Source: Capra hircus (taxonomy: Eukaryota; Chordata; Mammalia; Artiodactyla; Bovidae). Taken from it: 64,000 nucleotides of DNA. The notes below the pieces were generated by a model. The model worked only from the letters and a program-made list of their open reading frames with translations, was not told where the DNA came from and ran no database searches. Below, piece by piece: positions 1 to 16,600 of the stretch (position 1 is the first letter of the stretch; every line of letters starts with the position of its first letter). A program made the position numbers and the translations under genes. The DNA lies in contig NC_030820.1 in NCBI RefSeq assembly GCF_001704415.2, positions 46,854,036 through 46,918,035 on the forward strand, in the 5' to 3' direction.

Positions 1-3000
1 ACACTCTTTGCCCTTAATGAAGAAAACTAACAGGTTTGATACAAAAGAAACCAAGCAATGGTGGGGACTGCAGTGAATTGGACAATTCTGCTCAAAGCTG
101 CTTCACTTACTATTTTGCTCCCATTGGTTGCCTCTGGGCAAGAAAAATCTATTGATTTTTTTTTTTTTCCCAAGAAAAGCCCCAAATCAAGTTCAGCTGA
201 ACTTTTCCATTTTTAAAACAATTCTGGCCAACCTCTGCTCCTCACTGACCAAGCCTTATCTTTTCCTATAATACTCAGCACCTAAAAATTCTTGGCAGAA
301 AGGAAGAACCAATATGCTTCTGGCACACAGACCAGGTAAAGCTTATCCAGAGAGAATGGGCCCAAAACTGCCATCATATGTATTAATAGAACAGCTGATA
401 CAACTGGGGAGGATTTTTAGCCTTGGAAATGACTGAGAGGCATAACTGCTGTTGCAAATAACAAAATCCTTATAAATCTAGGGCACACTTTGCTTAAATG
501 TGAGTCCCAAATATCAACTTTTTATCTACGAATCTTTCTCAATTCAGGGTTTTCCTAAATATTAAAGTAAAGTAGAAACATGTAATGAAATTGCCTGGCA
601 CAACATTTGGCAAAGCGGTCAAGAAACACTGACCATTATTATGGAGGTTTATACATTTTCTATTAAGCACAAGAATATACCATTACTGTCATTGCATAGT
701 TATATAAAGTCTGAGTTTGGTTTAATAAAAAGTACTTCTGTAACAATTCCAACTACAGCATGAGATTATGAACCTGAATGTTCACATACAATTAGCAAAG
801 ACCACTCCTCAGGGCATTGAAGATATGACTACCACTCCAGGAATCTGACTTTTATGGTCTCTGTTCTTAGCACCCTACGACTACATGCACAACTTGGAAA
901 ACTATACATATGATGTGCATTAGAAAGAAATGTGGCTCATCTCTGGGATATAGAAAGAACACAAAACTGAGTATGTAGGGAAAAAAATTATAGAACTATA
1001 GAATGGGAGTCAGTTTTTTTTGAAAAACAGATACAGATAGTGCTTAGAACATTTCTAGAAAGGCATACAAGAAACTTACCTAGACAACCTTGGGAATTGG
1101 CTGTTTACTCCCCCCACCATTCCATTTTAATTTTTCCCCCCTTATTAGCACTATCATTACCCTTAAAAAATGGCCAAATAATTTAGTTTGGCCAAAACCT
1201 TCTGGTTCTTGGCTTTGCAAACATTACCAAGGATACTAAGCTTTATATATCTCCTCATATTTTCACTGTCACAGCCCCAGAATTTTATACTACTGTGCTC
1301 CCCAGCCTACTCTCCCATTACCAAATGCACCTAACCTTGGTGGCTGCTTCAGGTCACCCTCTCACTGTCCCTCATTTCCTGAGTCTTAAACTAGATTTTT
1401 CCCCCCCATTTGTGCCCACTGTGAGGGTGTAACAGCTCTTAGATACCACCCCAACACTGACTCCCAAATTTTAACTATAGTTTTGACTCCCTTCCCAAAC
1501 TCCAAACTGCATATTACAATTACCTACTCAGTATTTCCACCTGGATGTCAAGTAGACATCTAAATTTAATACATCTGAAGCTGAACTCATCTTCCCCAAT
1601 AACACTTTAACTACAGCCCTTCAAATCTCAGCCAATGGCACTTCTAGCCTTATAATCATCCAAATCCATTCATTCAGTTCAGTCGTGTCCAACTCTCTGC
1701 GACCCCATGGACTGTAGCTTGCCAGGCCACCTTGTCCATCACCAACTCCTGGAGCCTACTCAAACTCCATTGCATCAGTTATGCCATCCAACCAACTCAT
1801 CCTCTGTCATCCCCTTCTCCTCCCACCTTCAATCTTTCCCAGCATCAGGGTCTTTTCCAATGAGTCAACTCTTCGCATCAGGTGGCCAAAGTATTGGAGT
1901 TTCAGCTTCAGCATCAGTCCCTCCAATGAATATTCAGGACTGATTTCCTTTAAGATTGACTGGTTGGATCTCCTTGCAGTCCAAGGGATTCTCTAGAGTC
2001 TTCTTCAACACCACAGCTCAAAAGCCATCAATTCTTCAGCACTCAGCTTTCTTCATAGTTCAACTCTCATACGCATACATGACTACTGGAAAAACTACAG
2101 CTCTGACTTCAGAATAAAACAATGACTAGAAAGCAGTCTAAGCACAATGCTAGTTAACTAAAACTGAAGGTTGTCCTGGGGATTGGGATCAAAGCCATAT
2201 AATCATTAAACTGTTTTCTAAAATAGGTTAAAATTAATTTTTAAGTCTAGGATTTAGATTTTGACATTTTAATTTCTTTTGAATACAAGTCACTTTTTGC
2301 AGGCTAGGAGGCAGATCAAGCCAGTCCAGTCCTCTAGAGATCCAGGCCAATTCTTAAAATCTTCAGCAGAATGACATTAATACAAGGTGCTAACAACAGG
2401 ATTATAAACTCTAAATAATAACCATTAGTCTACATTTTTTCCTTAGGAAGCAGCCAAAAGTCTAGTCCATAAAGGTATGATATAAGAACATTTTGATCTA
2501 CATAGGACAGAATGATCCAAATTATATGCTGGCCAACCTATCAGTGAGCCAGATCAGAGCTGGCCAAGGATTGGTGTACAGAGAAAAGTGTTTACATTTT
2601 GAAAATTTGCTAATTCCTAGTTGTTGTTAATAAGAAAGCAAGTAAAAAATATTATAGATGCACCACACTGATATTTGATTGTGCCAAGGTCTTCCCCTGG
2701 AACACAGAGTTAAAGAGTATGGGGAGAAGACACTTATTTTCAAAATAAATTACTTAGTAATAAGAAATCTGACATATCACATTCTTCCATTTTCCATAAG
2801 AACACTCTGACCATGAGGACTAGTTAAAAGAATGCTCAGCTCTAAAAAGGGTGTGGCAGAACACTTTCCACTATAGAATAACCTCCCACTTTCCCATACA
2901 ATTAATTGCTATTCTCCCATGATGCATATTCATTCGGAACTTTGTCAGGAGCTTTTTGCCAGGGCCAGAAAATGAAAAATAAGAGAATGCCCGAATGACA

Positions 3001-3176
3001 GTTACTTGTGAGCTTGGTTAACATCTTTCAGGATGGACCTATAAAATCTGGCCACTGTTTTGTTAAACATCTGCAAACTGTAGAACTCCTTAGCCCTTAG
3101 TCATAGTTTCTGCTCAATGTCTTAAAGCTGGGCTCAGTTCCATCTGTGACTCTTTTCTTCAGGGCTGGGGTGGGTG
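1..3176 (-). other. TMEM230 3' UTR and 3' flank
   Basis: This AT-rich stretch downstream of the TMEM230 stop shows no credible coding exon. I found no canonical AATAAA on the minus strand here. ATTAAA variants occur at 2268-2273 and 722-727 and are the best candidates for the mRNA end, so the 3' UTR is either about 0.9 kb or about 2.4 kb. A BovB 3' fragment sits at about 1672-2105. Confidence 0.5.
1672..2105 (-). mobile_element. BovB LINE 3'-end fragment
   Basis: On the plus strand it begins CAGTTCAGTCGTGTCCAACTC, which is the reverse complement of the BovB 3' end, and runs through the characteristic GGCCAAAGTATTGGAGTTTC block. It is 5'-truncated and the reading frame is broken. Confidence 0.88.
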
Positions 3177-3317
3177 CTAGTCATCAAAGTCTGGAATGTC
3201 ATCATAGGAGTATCCCCGGTAGCCTTTGGATGCATAGTAGGCGATGCGCAGGTGGTAAAATCCTGGCAGGAACACCAGGATGCCAATGATCAGGACAGGA
3301 ACGGCCCGGTCTGCCCC
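3177..3317 (-). CDS. TMEM230: TMEM230 coding exon 3 (residues 75-120 and stop)
   Basis: Acceptor GCCACCAG precedes GADRAV. The exon encodes the second membrane segment (about 80-100) and the acidic Tyr-rich tail, ending in TAG at 3177-3179. Of five consecutive G bases at the acceptor, one belongs to the AG and four to the exon, which restores the GG pair at residues 74-75. Confidence 0.95.
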   Translation of the reverse strand, partial: GADRAVPVLIIGILVFLPGFYHLRIAYYASKGYRGYSYDDIPDFDD

Positions 3318-6300
3318 CTGGTGGCAGAAGGAAGCAAACATTACTTCCACGCAAGTTATTAAATTGTAAAATAAAGTCATGGGTCCAATTCATAAATCAG
3401 TTATCATATACTTTTCAGAGCTTTGGGAAGTACACTACCAAGAGAAAAGGTTTACATCTCTTTGTCTCTTTAACAATTGTAGAAAAATTGCAAAGTACTA
3501 AAATTATAAAGAAATTATTCACGTTCATCCACAGATATTTTGGCTTTTACTCCTTTAAAGTTTTTAGTTGTGAATATACCAAACTCTGAGCCTTGTTTTT
3601 CATCCCTTATTATAACACAATCTGGGTTTTCCTCGTAGCTCAGTTGATAAAGAATCTGCCTGCAATGCAGGAGACCTGGGTTTGATTCCTGGGTTGGGAA
3701 GATCCACTGGAGAAGGAAATGGCAACCCACTCCAGTATTCTTGCCCGGAGAATCCCATGGATTCTGGCAGGCTACTGCCATGGGGTCACAATAGTTGGAC
3801 ACGACTGAGCGACTAAACCACCACAACACAATCTGTAAAGATCTGCTTTTAACAGATACTGACAGGCTGCTTCATTCAAAACTGAAATAGGATTATTTAC
3901 TTCATATGGTTATGGTGGAAATTAAATGAGGGGATTGATACATGTGAAGGAAGTAGCCCCAGCCGGCACACAATGACGATAAATGCAAGCTTAAAATCAA
4001 AGGGAGAGAACTTCTGAAGGGGATTATTTGAACATCAAAATTGATGGTCTACAACTTTCACAACTGACATAGTTGGTGCTACTTCTATTATCTTATTTTA
4101 CATTTTCTACTTTTCTGTTTATTTTTTTCAGGATTTCGACTGTACATCCCTAAGGAGATATATCCTAAGGATTAAAAGAGTTGCTAAGAAAACTCACAGT
4201 GCGTTCAGCCTTCTTTTACTTAGCATTAATACTACTATCACTTTTAAACTGTTGCTGCTGCTGCTGCTAAGTCGCATCAGTCATGTCCGACTCTGTGCGA
4301 CCCCATAGATGGCAGCCCACCAGGCTCCTCTGTCCCTGGGATTCTCCAGGCAAGAATACTGGAGTGGGTTCCCATTTCCTTCTCCAATTACTTTTAAACT
4401 ATTTAATGTCAAATAAGGCATGAAGAAATTATTTCAATATCATTGGGATAGACATACATACACCTAAAAGCAAAGAAATTAAGTTCAAACTGTAATCTTA
4501 AACTTGCCTGGGAAATATCTAATACTACAGCTATTATGACGTATTGGATTGGCCAAAAAGTTCATTTAGGTTTTTTGGTAAGATGTTTTGGAAAAACCCA
4601 CAAGAACTTTTTGGTCAGGTCAATGTCTATACAGTATTTCCCTGTTTTCTAAAGGATACTTATTTCCTAATTCTGTCTCTGAAAAAGCCTAGAAAAAATG
4701 AAAACCAATAGTAATGGCATCATTAATGCCCAGTTTGTGAGCTCTAAATCTACTTCCCATAAAGAAACCAGAGCTCCTTAGTGAAATGGCTGTTTAAAAG
4801 TTGGGGGACAGGGAATATACAGATGGGCCTGGGATAACATGCTGAGCCAGAAAGCAAGAAAACTATTAAAGGCTTTGAGAACCCATGTGTAATAGGAAAC
4901 ACACAGCATCCCTATGAAATATTCTTTCTAAAAGAAAACTAAAGTATATCTAAATTTAAGCAAGTTCCTAAATCTATCAGTACACAAGAAAAAGGGGAAT
5001 AGAAAAACAAGGTAAATTGTACCAAGACAATACCCCTAGATCTATGTAAAAACAGTTATAGAGGCATACTGAAGACGCACACTTAATAATAATTTACCAG
5101 CAACTGTAAATCTGGTATTTGCTTTAGTATATATAGGAAAAAAAGTTGGGGGTATAGATGAAACAAAAGGTCACTAACTGTTGATGTTCAGCTGTGGATA
5201 TATACTGGGGGTTCATTATGTTATTTCATCTACTTCTGTTTTGTTTGAAATGTCTGCAATAAGAAGTGAAAAAACCCCAAACCAAACCAAAAACCAAAAC
5301 AATCTAATAAGTGATTTTCTTAGTTAACACCTTTATCCTTACTTATAAAATAGTCTTTTATAAATTACACAAGGTGAAGTGTTATTTGTGATCTCACCTC
5401 CACTCTCAATTTTTACATCATTAATAAAGTTAACTGAAGGCACAGTCCTGAAGTTCAATGTTCAGATTTAGACAGCACTAAGCCAGCCTCTGGTAGCCAC
5501 ATGATACTTTTGAAATAGCTAAAGACAAACTGCTACACAGCTAAAGCAAATTTATATATATCTCAAAAGCCATGTGCAGCCATTTTATTGGGACAGTCTA
5601 CTATTCCTAATTCCCAAGGATAATGCCCAATTTTAGCTCTTTGCTGTGTTCCCTATACAAAGCAATGTGACCATCAGCCCCTGGTCTGGTGTGTATTGAA
5701 GATCAGATGTGAACTATGGTCAATATTAGCTTAGATTCTGTGTATAAGCATCTGTATTGGGCTTCCCTGGTGGTTCAGATGGTAGAGAATCTGCCTACAA
5801 TGAAGGAGACCCCAGTTCAATCTCTGGGTTGGGAAAATCACCTGGAGAATATCCTCCAGTATTCTTGCCTGGAGAAATCCACAGACAGAACAGCCTGGTG
5901 GGCTACGGTCCATGGATTCACAAAGAGTTGGACATGACTGAGAGGCTAACAGAGAGACTGAGAGACTAACTGCCACTACTTTACAATCCAAGAGAAAGAA
6001 CCACCAAAAACCACTTTAGGTTTCTAAGGTATCATACTGAAGCTCAATAGGAACTTCAACCAAATCCAATTTAAGAACCAAATCTGGTCCATGAGCCAAA
6101 AGTCTTGGCTTGGTCAGTGGTCCCAGACCTATACAAGCCTCACTGCTTTTGCCCAAACACTAACTACAGTTGTATGTCTGTGGCACTGCAAAGTTACAAT
6201 AATAGCATCCCACTCCAGTTGTAAACTTTATCACTCAGGAATCCTCAGTGCTAGACTCAGCTGTGCTGTTCCAAACTATGATGGTAGAAAAATTGCCCAC

Positions 6301-8051
6301 ATCTCAGAGGGAAAATTTGCCCACCTGCCATACCCACCTCATAGGAACTGTGAGAGAAGTTTGTTGAGGCTCAAAGGAAGAAACATCTTGTTGTCTGAGA
6401 ACAAAATCTTAAAAAAAACCCCAAAACCACCTTTTCTTCTTTCTGCTGAAATATGCTGTACTAGATATAAGACAACAGAGTGGCTGACATTTTAAACATC
6501 TTCTGGAAATCCCACAAGCCCCTCAGCTTACCCCTTTGCTGATATAGCCTGCCAGCAGGAGGGAGCCTATGATAATGAGAAAGGCGCCAATCAAAAACAG
6601 CACTGTAGCAAGCGCAATGGCCTTATATGGGATCTTAGGAGGGCTTTTCTTAAACTGGAAGAGAAACAAACAAAAAAAGACAAAGAAGAGCATTATGAAT
6701 ATACAGGACTCAGATACTTTAAAGCAGGGAGGATAAGAAAAATCAATCTTAGTGTGTCTTGAAGTAAGTCCTACCACCCACTGCATCTCTGGGAGAGAAA
6801 GGAAAAGGACTGCAGGAGAGGAAGCTCCAGTTATTGCTCTAACAATAACTTGAGTAAGGAAATCTCAGCAGAATGTTATTTTTTCTAGTTCTAGTCTCAT
6901 TCCACAGACCACTCATTATACTGTTAAAATAATCATTTTCTTACAAAAACAAGACACTTCATGTCACACGTTTTTAATAAATATGCCTTTGCACATGGAA
7001 GAATGTACTAATCTATAGGGATTAAGAGTGAACATCAAGCTCTGGAAAAGTAAGAAAGAGAAAAATGATTTCTGGCATTCAAAGTTAAGTTGGCATCTGG
7101 TCAAAGGTTTTAAAAACAACTTTTTCTGAAGCATTAGTTGCCTAATCCACCGAGCAAGTAACCTGCCTTATTAACAAGTTCAATTCAAGGTTAAAACACT
7201 CAAAAGACAAACTTCTAAGGTTTGGCTCATGTTTGTGTGTGACCACACTGACTGGAAGCTTTTCCACCCTGCTTTAAAAAAAAAACTCTCTCCTTCAAGT
7301 GTGGGTCCCAAAAGTACAAAGAATAATTGATTTCTTTATACTGATACTTATTTAAAAGGACAGGGTTCCTGCTACTTCTTTGATCCTAGTTCTACCTAAA
7401 ATAGTCTAGTCTAAAGGGAAGTGGGCAAAAGGAGATGCTACACCCTTAAGTACTTTATAAACAATGATCAGGAAGGACACACATTTAAAAAATATTCTCT
7501 GTTTTACTTACTGTTTGCCACAAAGAATACCTTTAATAAATTGGATCTCATGACATCAGGAAAGAAGGAAGATTCCCACAATCTGCTGGCTTTAGCAGTG
7601 AGTTTCTCCCTTAAAAAATGAACTGGTTTTGACTGAAGTGTAAACAAACTGGTAACAGTCTTTAAAAAATTCTGCTTAACAAGATAATCTGATTATTTCC
7701 AGATAAACTAAATAAAATTTGCAACTATTAGACTCTGGCATCACAACTAAAATTTCTCAGAAATGGACAATATTTATATTGGTTTGAAACTGCCAAGGTC
7801 CCTCTTTCTGCAGGCTATGGCTGAAAGAGACTCAGCAGTTTCTTTTCTGCTCCCTCTAATCCCTAGGAACAATCAGCAAAACCTGGAAGGTCTCCCTGCT
7901 AACTCAGCATCAACAGAGCCAGCTAATCTCATCAGGTCCTTTCTGCATTTACCTGAAGGTCAATGTAGCCATCATCTGTACTAGAGAGTCTTGAGTATTT
8001 CACTTTGCTACTGGGAATTCCAGTAGCCAGGTTGGTACGAGACGGCATCAT
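3177..8051 (-). CDS. TMEM230: TMEM230, complete coding region in three exons
   Basis: Joined exons 7953-8051, 6532-6654 and 3177-3317 give 33 + 41 + 46 = 120 residues, the length of the human short isoform, and as far as I recall identical to it. The product is a small two-pass membrane protein of the TMEM230/TMEM134 (DUF872) family found on secretory, recycling and synaptic vesicles. Residues 1-40 are a polar cytosolic tail, hydrophobic segments lie at about 45-65 and 80-100, and the C-terminus is Tyr/Asp-rich (ends DFDD). The start is the first of two adjacent ATGs. Tyr29 and Arg78, positions discussed for human Parkinson-linked variants (a contested link), are the ordinary residues here. 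All junctions are GT/AG and phase 0. The gene is tandem with PCNA on the minus strand. Confidence 0.96.
3628..3826 (+). mobile_element. Bov-tA SINE
   Basis: Near full length: a tRNA-like head (GCTCAGTTGATAAAGAATC, then GGGTTTGATTCCTGGG as B box), followed by the Bov-A body with CCCACTCCAGTATTCTTGCC and the GGACACGACTGAGCGACTAA tail. It lies in TMEM230 intron 2. Confidence 0.92.
4255..4388 (-). mobile_element. Bov-A monomer (Bov-A2 type SINE)
   Basis: It opens with GCTGCTGCTGCTAAGTCGC and contains the reverse-complement Bov-A core (CGACCCCATAGATGGCAGCC, GGCAAGAATACTGGAGTGGG). A short GCT microsatellite forms its tail side. Confidence 0.88.
4543..4624. mobile_element. Mariner-type palindromic MITE
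   Basis: About 80 bp made of two inverted arms (GGCCAAAAAGTTCATTTAGG on the left, GAACTTTTTGGTCAGGTC on the right) with a short centre. It resembles the ruminant mariner-derived palindrome built on GGTTGGCCAAAAAGTTCG. The flanks are TA and TG, consistent with a decayed TA target duplication. Confidence 0.8.
5758..5970 (+). mobile_element. Bov-tA SINE
   Basis: Starts GGGCTTCCCTGGTGGTTCAG and ends with GTTGGACATGACTGAGAGGC. Moderately diverged full-length copy in TMEM230 intron 2. Confidence 0.9.
6532..6654 (-). CDS. TMEM230: TMEM230 coding exon 2 (residues 34-74)
   Basis: Acceptor TTCCAG precedes the FKKSPPK segment and donor GGG|GTAAGC closes the exon. It carries the first hydrophobic segment (about residues 45-65). 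Reading through the donor meets an in-frame TGA after two extra codons. Confidence 0.95.
6655..7952 (-). other. TMEM230 intron 1 (between coding exons 1 and 2)
   Basis: GT/AG intron of 1.3 kb. I recognise no interspersed repeat or coding exon in it. Confidence 0.6.
7953..8051 (-). CDS. TMEM230: TMEM230 coding exon 1 (residues 1-33)
   Basis: It begins with tandem ATG ATG and ends CAG|GTAAAT. The 5' UTR part of the exon probably starts at 8066, after a CTGTAG acceptor. A second AG at 8058 is an alternative acceptor. It encodes the polar N-terminal tail, including the DDGY stretch with Tyr29. Confidence 0.95.
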
Positions 8052-8665
8052 AACACGCTGACACAGCTACAGTATGAAAACAAAGAAAAGTATTATTGTC
8101 TGCAGGCTACTACAATGTGTTTGTTATACATACTGGAGTTCTGGGCTGCCGTGTTATACTAGCATTTGGCGATTTAAGCTCCATTGCTCTTAGAGCTTGA
8201 TATTCCTTTGACATGAAAACATTCTCATTATGCCTCTACTCTAGTTTCTCCTGGTAGAATAAGAATCAAGACATTTGCCAAGAACCAGACTTCATATTTA
8301 TTTTGCCATTAATGTTTCTCTGCCTCCTCATTTTTTCAAAGTCACAAGAGAGTAGGTGAAACAGTGGTCACTTAAATCCATCTGACATTTCAACCATTCT
8401 GCTACAGTACTGCCTGTCCCCCTATCCCTGCTTTCAGAAAAAGGGGAGCATATACATAATGATTCTCTTATTTGACTAGGACAGAGGAGAGAGGGTGAGA
8501 AATGAAATACATTCACATCAGCATTTTGCCTATTTCCCTCTGATGGATATCATCCGTCTAACGCAAAAGATCTGTAAAAGTTCTTGTAAATTTGGATAAG
8601 CTATTGGCTACCAGTATTATAACCAGTGTCCTCTGATTTGCCTGTGTCTCTGCTCCACCCCAGAG

Positions 8666-8872
8666 GGCTTCCTCCTTGGCTCAGGGGTAGAGTCCAAAGG
8701 AGGAGACCCAAGCTCAGTTCCCAGATTGGTAAGGTTCCCCTGGGAGAGGGCACAGCAACCCACTCCAGTATTCTTGCCTAGAGAATCTCATGGACAGAGG
8801 AGCCTGGCGGGCTACAGTCCCTGGGGTCGCAGAGAGTCCAACACAACTGGAGTGACTGAGCATGCACGCACT
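8666..8872 (+). mobile_element. Bov-tA SINE
   Basis: Diverged head (GGGCTTCCTCCTTGGCTCAG) and a well-kept body (CCCACTCCAGTATTCTTGCC, GAGCCTGGCGGGCTACAGTC). It lies in the TMEM230 5' UTR intron. Confidence 0.88.
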
Positions 8873-9180
8873 GCTTCAGCCCAAGCACTGAAAGCAGCAA
8901 TTTCACTTTCCAGGTCCTTCTTCAGCTACATCAAAAACAAAACAAAAAAACTCTGAATAAAGGCTTGGGTTTTGTTCAAACTAGTCAAAGTTGACTCCTA
9001 TAATGAAATCGTGGCTATTACGTCACCAGCTTAAAAGACAGTAGATAAGATTAAACTGAAAAACATTTGTAATTCGTGTACTTTTCCTCCATAAAATCAC
9101 AAAGTTATGTGAATGAAACAAGTAAACCTATTTTGATCAAGTTACTTGATTTCTAAAAGTGAAACATATCTATGCGCTTT

Positions 9181-9293
9181 GCTGCTGCTACGTCGCTTCA
9201 GTTGTGTCCGACTCTGTGCGACCCCATAGACGGCAGCCAACCAGGCTCCCCCGTCCCTGGGATTCTCCAGGCAAGAACACTGGAGTGGGTTGT
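9181..9293 (-). mobile_element. Bov-A monomer (Bov-A2 type SINE)
   Basis: GCTGCTGCTACGTCGCTTCA followed by CGACCCCATAGACGGCAGCC and GGCAAGAACACTGGAGTGGG, the reverse complement of one Bov-A unit. Confidence 0.88.
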
Positions 9294-9939
9294 ACATACT
9301 TAATTCTGAATATTAATGAGCTGTTTTAAGTGGCCTGCAGACAACCTAATTAGCATTATAAAGGAACTGGTGCTAACCGCTCCTGTTCCTTTTTAGTAAT
9401 TTTGTAATGATACAGAAATCAAGTACTGAAAAAATAAAAGTTTGCTTTCTTATATGCTTTTCAAAAATGGTGAGACCAAATTATGTCAAAAATTGTTTTT
9501 AAGTGTTGTGATCCTGATTACACGATAATCTAAATTTAATTCTATAAAACTTTAAGTTCAAACTACCAATAAATGGGGGGTTTTGAGAGCATTTAATCAC
9601 CTGTGATTTGTATCAGTCTTTAAAAGTTTACATACTGTCATTAACTATTCATACACTGCATCAAAACATAAAAATAGGCATGGCGTGAGGAACATCAGAC
9701 GACTGCTTATTGGTAGCAGAGTAACAATTCTAAAAGAGGGAAAAAGAAAAACGTAAAGCAATGTTTACTGAGTACCTGCCCAACAGGCTTTTTTACCAGC
9801 CTCACCGGAATCCCCAAATTTCTTCAGCACTTGAATGCTGCAAGAATTTTTTAAGCATAACACTTAGCACACAGCTTCGCATAACGCGCCTCTGCACAAT
9901 ACTTCCCTGTCCGCTTCCAGACCCAGCCAGCAAGAGAAA

Positions 9940-10560
9940 TAAGAACTGACGTGAATTTAGATGGAAAAATCTGCTTTCAGGAAAGCGGCCAGCCGTGCCC
10001 CGGGAGGGTGAATGCTCCACACCGAGGACTCCAGCCTTCACCGGCGGAGAACGCAGTCTGGGCCGCACCGAAAGCCTGAGGTGAGCGCTTCCGCTTCCGC
10101 TCCCGCCCAGGGAGCACACACGCCTTATCCGGGGCCCGAGCACGGACAGCTTGCTCACGGTTGGCAGCTGGAGCGCCTGAGGCCTCCCCCAACTGCCACC
10201 CCGCCTCGGACCGGCTACATGCCGGAAATGGCGTGTTTTGGAGGCTGCGGGCCGGAAGTGGCGTCAACGGGGGCGACGCCTTCTCATTCTAGTTTCTTCG
10301 GTTTCAAGCCCGCTTTCTTTCCAGCGGCCCGCACAAGTCGTCGGGTCTTACTGCTGCGCAAGCGGAGCGGCCCCGTGGGGTTTTCTAAGGCTCTGCAGTC
10401 CGGGCTGGCTGTCCACCATTCCCGCCGGGGCCTGTGGGTTCCTTGGCAGCGGCGCTGCCTGGATCACAGTCAGGCCCAGGGCTACCCGGCCACGTGTTTC
10501 TTTCCGGTCCCCCGGGCAGTGTAGGGAGCTCAGTGGCGCCGTGAAACGCACAAGCTGAGC
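9940..10560 (-). promoter_or_regulatory. TMEM230 CpG-island promoter
   Basis: GC- and CpG-rich block just upstream of TMEM230 in an otherwise AT-rich region. It holds two ETS/GABPA-type motifs in a 15-bp direct repeat 30 bp apart (GCCGGAAATGGCGTG at 10221-10235, GCCGGAAGTGGCGTC at 10251-10265) and a TGACGTGA half CRE near 9948-9955. No TATA box is evident. The minus-strand start is probably near 10200, just downstream of the ETS pair. I could not fix the first-exon donor. Confidence 0.7.
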
Positions 10561-11490
10561 TGACAAAGCTCCAGAAAGCTGGAGGTCTCCGTGTGACCAG
10601 GGAAGGCTGCCTTTCCCGGGGTCTGCGCAGCGGTCTCTGCCACCGTCTACCTCACTCACTACTCTGGAGTAGCACCCTACATTCCCGTGCTTGTTTCCTG
10701 CACATCTTCAGGCCAGGCCCTATTAAGAGGGCTGCACACAAGGTACATTTTGCAATACATAAAGCTCTTTAAAATGTCAAGCTTTATTAAAGTATAATTT
10801 ACATATACTGAAGTACAGTTGGGTTAGTTTTTTTGACAAATGCAGTGGAGACATCACCACTGTAGATAAAACATTTTTTTCACTCCAAAATCTTCCAGCA
10901 GGCCCCTCTGCTGTCAAGTCTCCTTCCCCAACACACCCGGAAGGTAATTTATCTACTGGATACAGTGAGTTCTACCATCGGATAACTAGAATTTAATATG
11001 TGACTTTGCAGCACAATTATTGCTGAGCCTTTTTCACTTTCTTGGTTGACTCCTGACACCCATGGAAACCATTTTCATCCTTTAAGGGAATAAGTCCCCC
11101 CTGCCCCTCCCAAAAGTACTTACACTAGAAAAACTATTTTTGCACATACTTCTTGGGACCTATCACAGACCTACTAACATTTTCAAGACTCCTGTACAAG
11201 GCTCCCTAGGCTAAAAAAACACTGCCCTACAACAATCCTGTGACCTTATAAAGGCCACTGAACTTTGCAAACATTAAGCTTCTGTAAAGTGTTAGTTTCT
11301 GCTAATACAAAATATTATATGTGTTCTACTCTTTTCATTTCTTGAGCTCAAGTCAGAATACCAAAGTTTGGCAAATGAATCACCCCAAAATACTCACTGT
11401 ATTTGGAATACTTTAGACTGAAAAAATAGAGCAGTTACATGAAAGAGCTGGTTGCAATCATTGTAGTCCAAATGAAGGCACTGTCCTATG
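10561..11490. other. PCNA-TMEM230 intergenic spacer
   Basis: No coding exon seen. It contains an old L1 3' end (about 10781-11130) and otherwise unique AT-rich sequence running up to the PCNA poly(A) region. Confidence 0.6.
10781..11130 (-). mobile_element. Ancient L1 3' end
   Basis: Resembles the reverse complement of an L1M 3' UTR: a TTTATTAAAGTATAATTTACATA start, then ACATCACCACTGTAGATA and a GGTAATTT/CCACCC-type tail. Strongly diverged, so the boundaries are loose. Confidence 0.55.
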
Positions 11491-11510
11491 ATGCTTAAAT
11501 TCAAATGACT

Positions 11511-11516
11511 TTTATT
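11511..11516 (-). terminator. PCNA: PCNA polyadenylation signal
   Basis: TTTATT on the plus strand reads AATAAA in the PCNA sense, about 290 nt after the stop codon. Cleavage is expected at about 11490-11500. That gives a 3' UTR of about 0.3 kb, in line with the short PCNA mRNA. Confidence 0.75.
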
Positions 11517-11807
11517 TAAATTGAAAATGATACTTAAAACACATTTAGAGTCAAAACTCTTTTGTTTATAAAAACTATAAGGATTATTCCTAGGTAAGGC
11601 AGAAGTATTACTCAGTTAACAAGACCAGATTTGAATTTGCACTTTTCTTTAAACAAGTTGTAAAGAATGGAGAAAAAATAGTTATTTACAGAAAACAGTA
11701 TCTACATATGTACTCAGAGGTACAAAGACAAAGACTTAAGTGTGTGCTGGCATCTCAGAAGCAGTTCTCAAAGAGCTTAGTTTTATTTCTTTGAATCTTA
11801 AGAATGT

Positions 11808-16600
<4,793 letters not shown>

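Noticed and set aside
6091..6495. 134-codon plus-strand frame in TMEM230 intron 2
   Set aside because: Antisense to the gene, no recognisable domain, no splice or initiation support, lies in ordinary intronic sequence.
10012..10524. 170-codon frame across the TMEM230 CpG island as a protein gene
   Set aside because: Overlapping frames on both strands are equally open because of GC richness. No conserved domain. Kept only as a possible divergent RNA.
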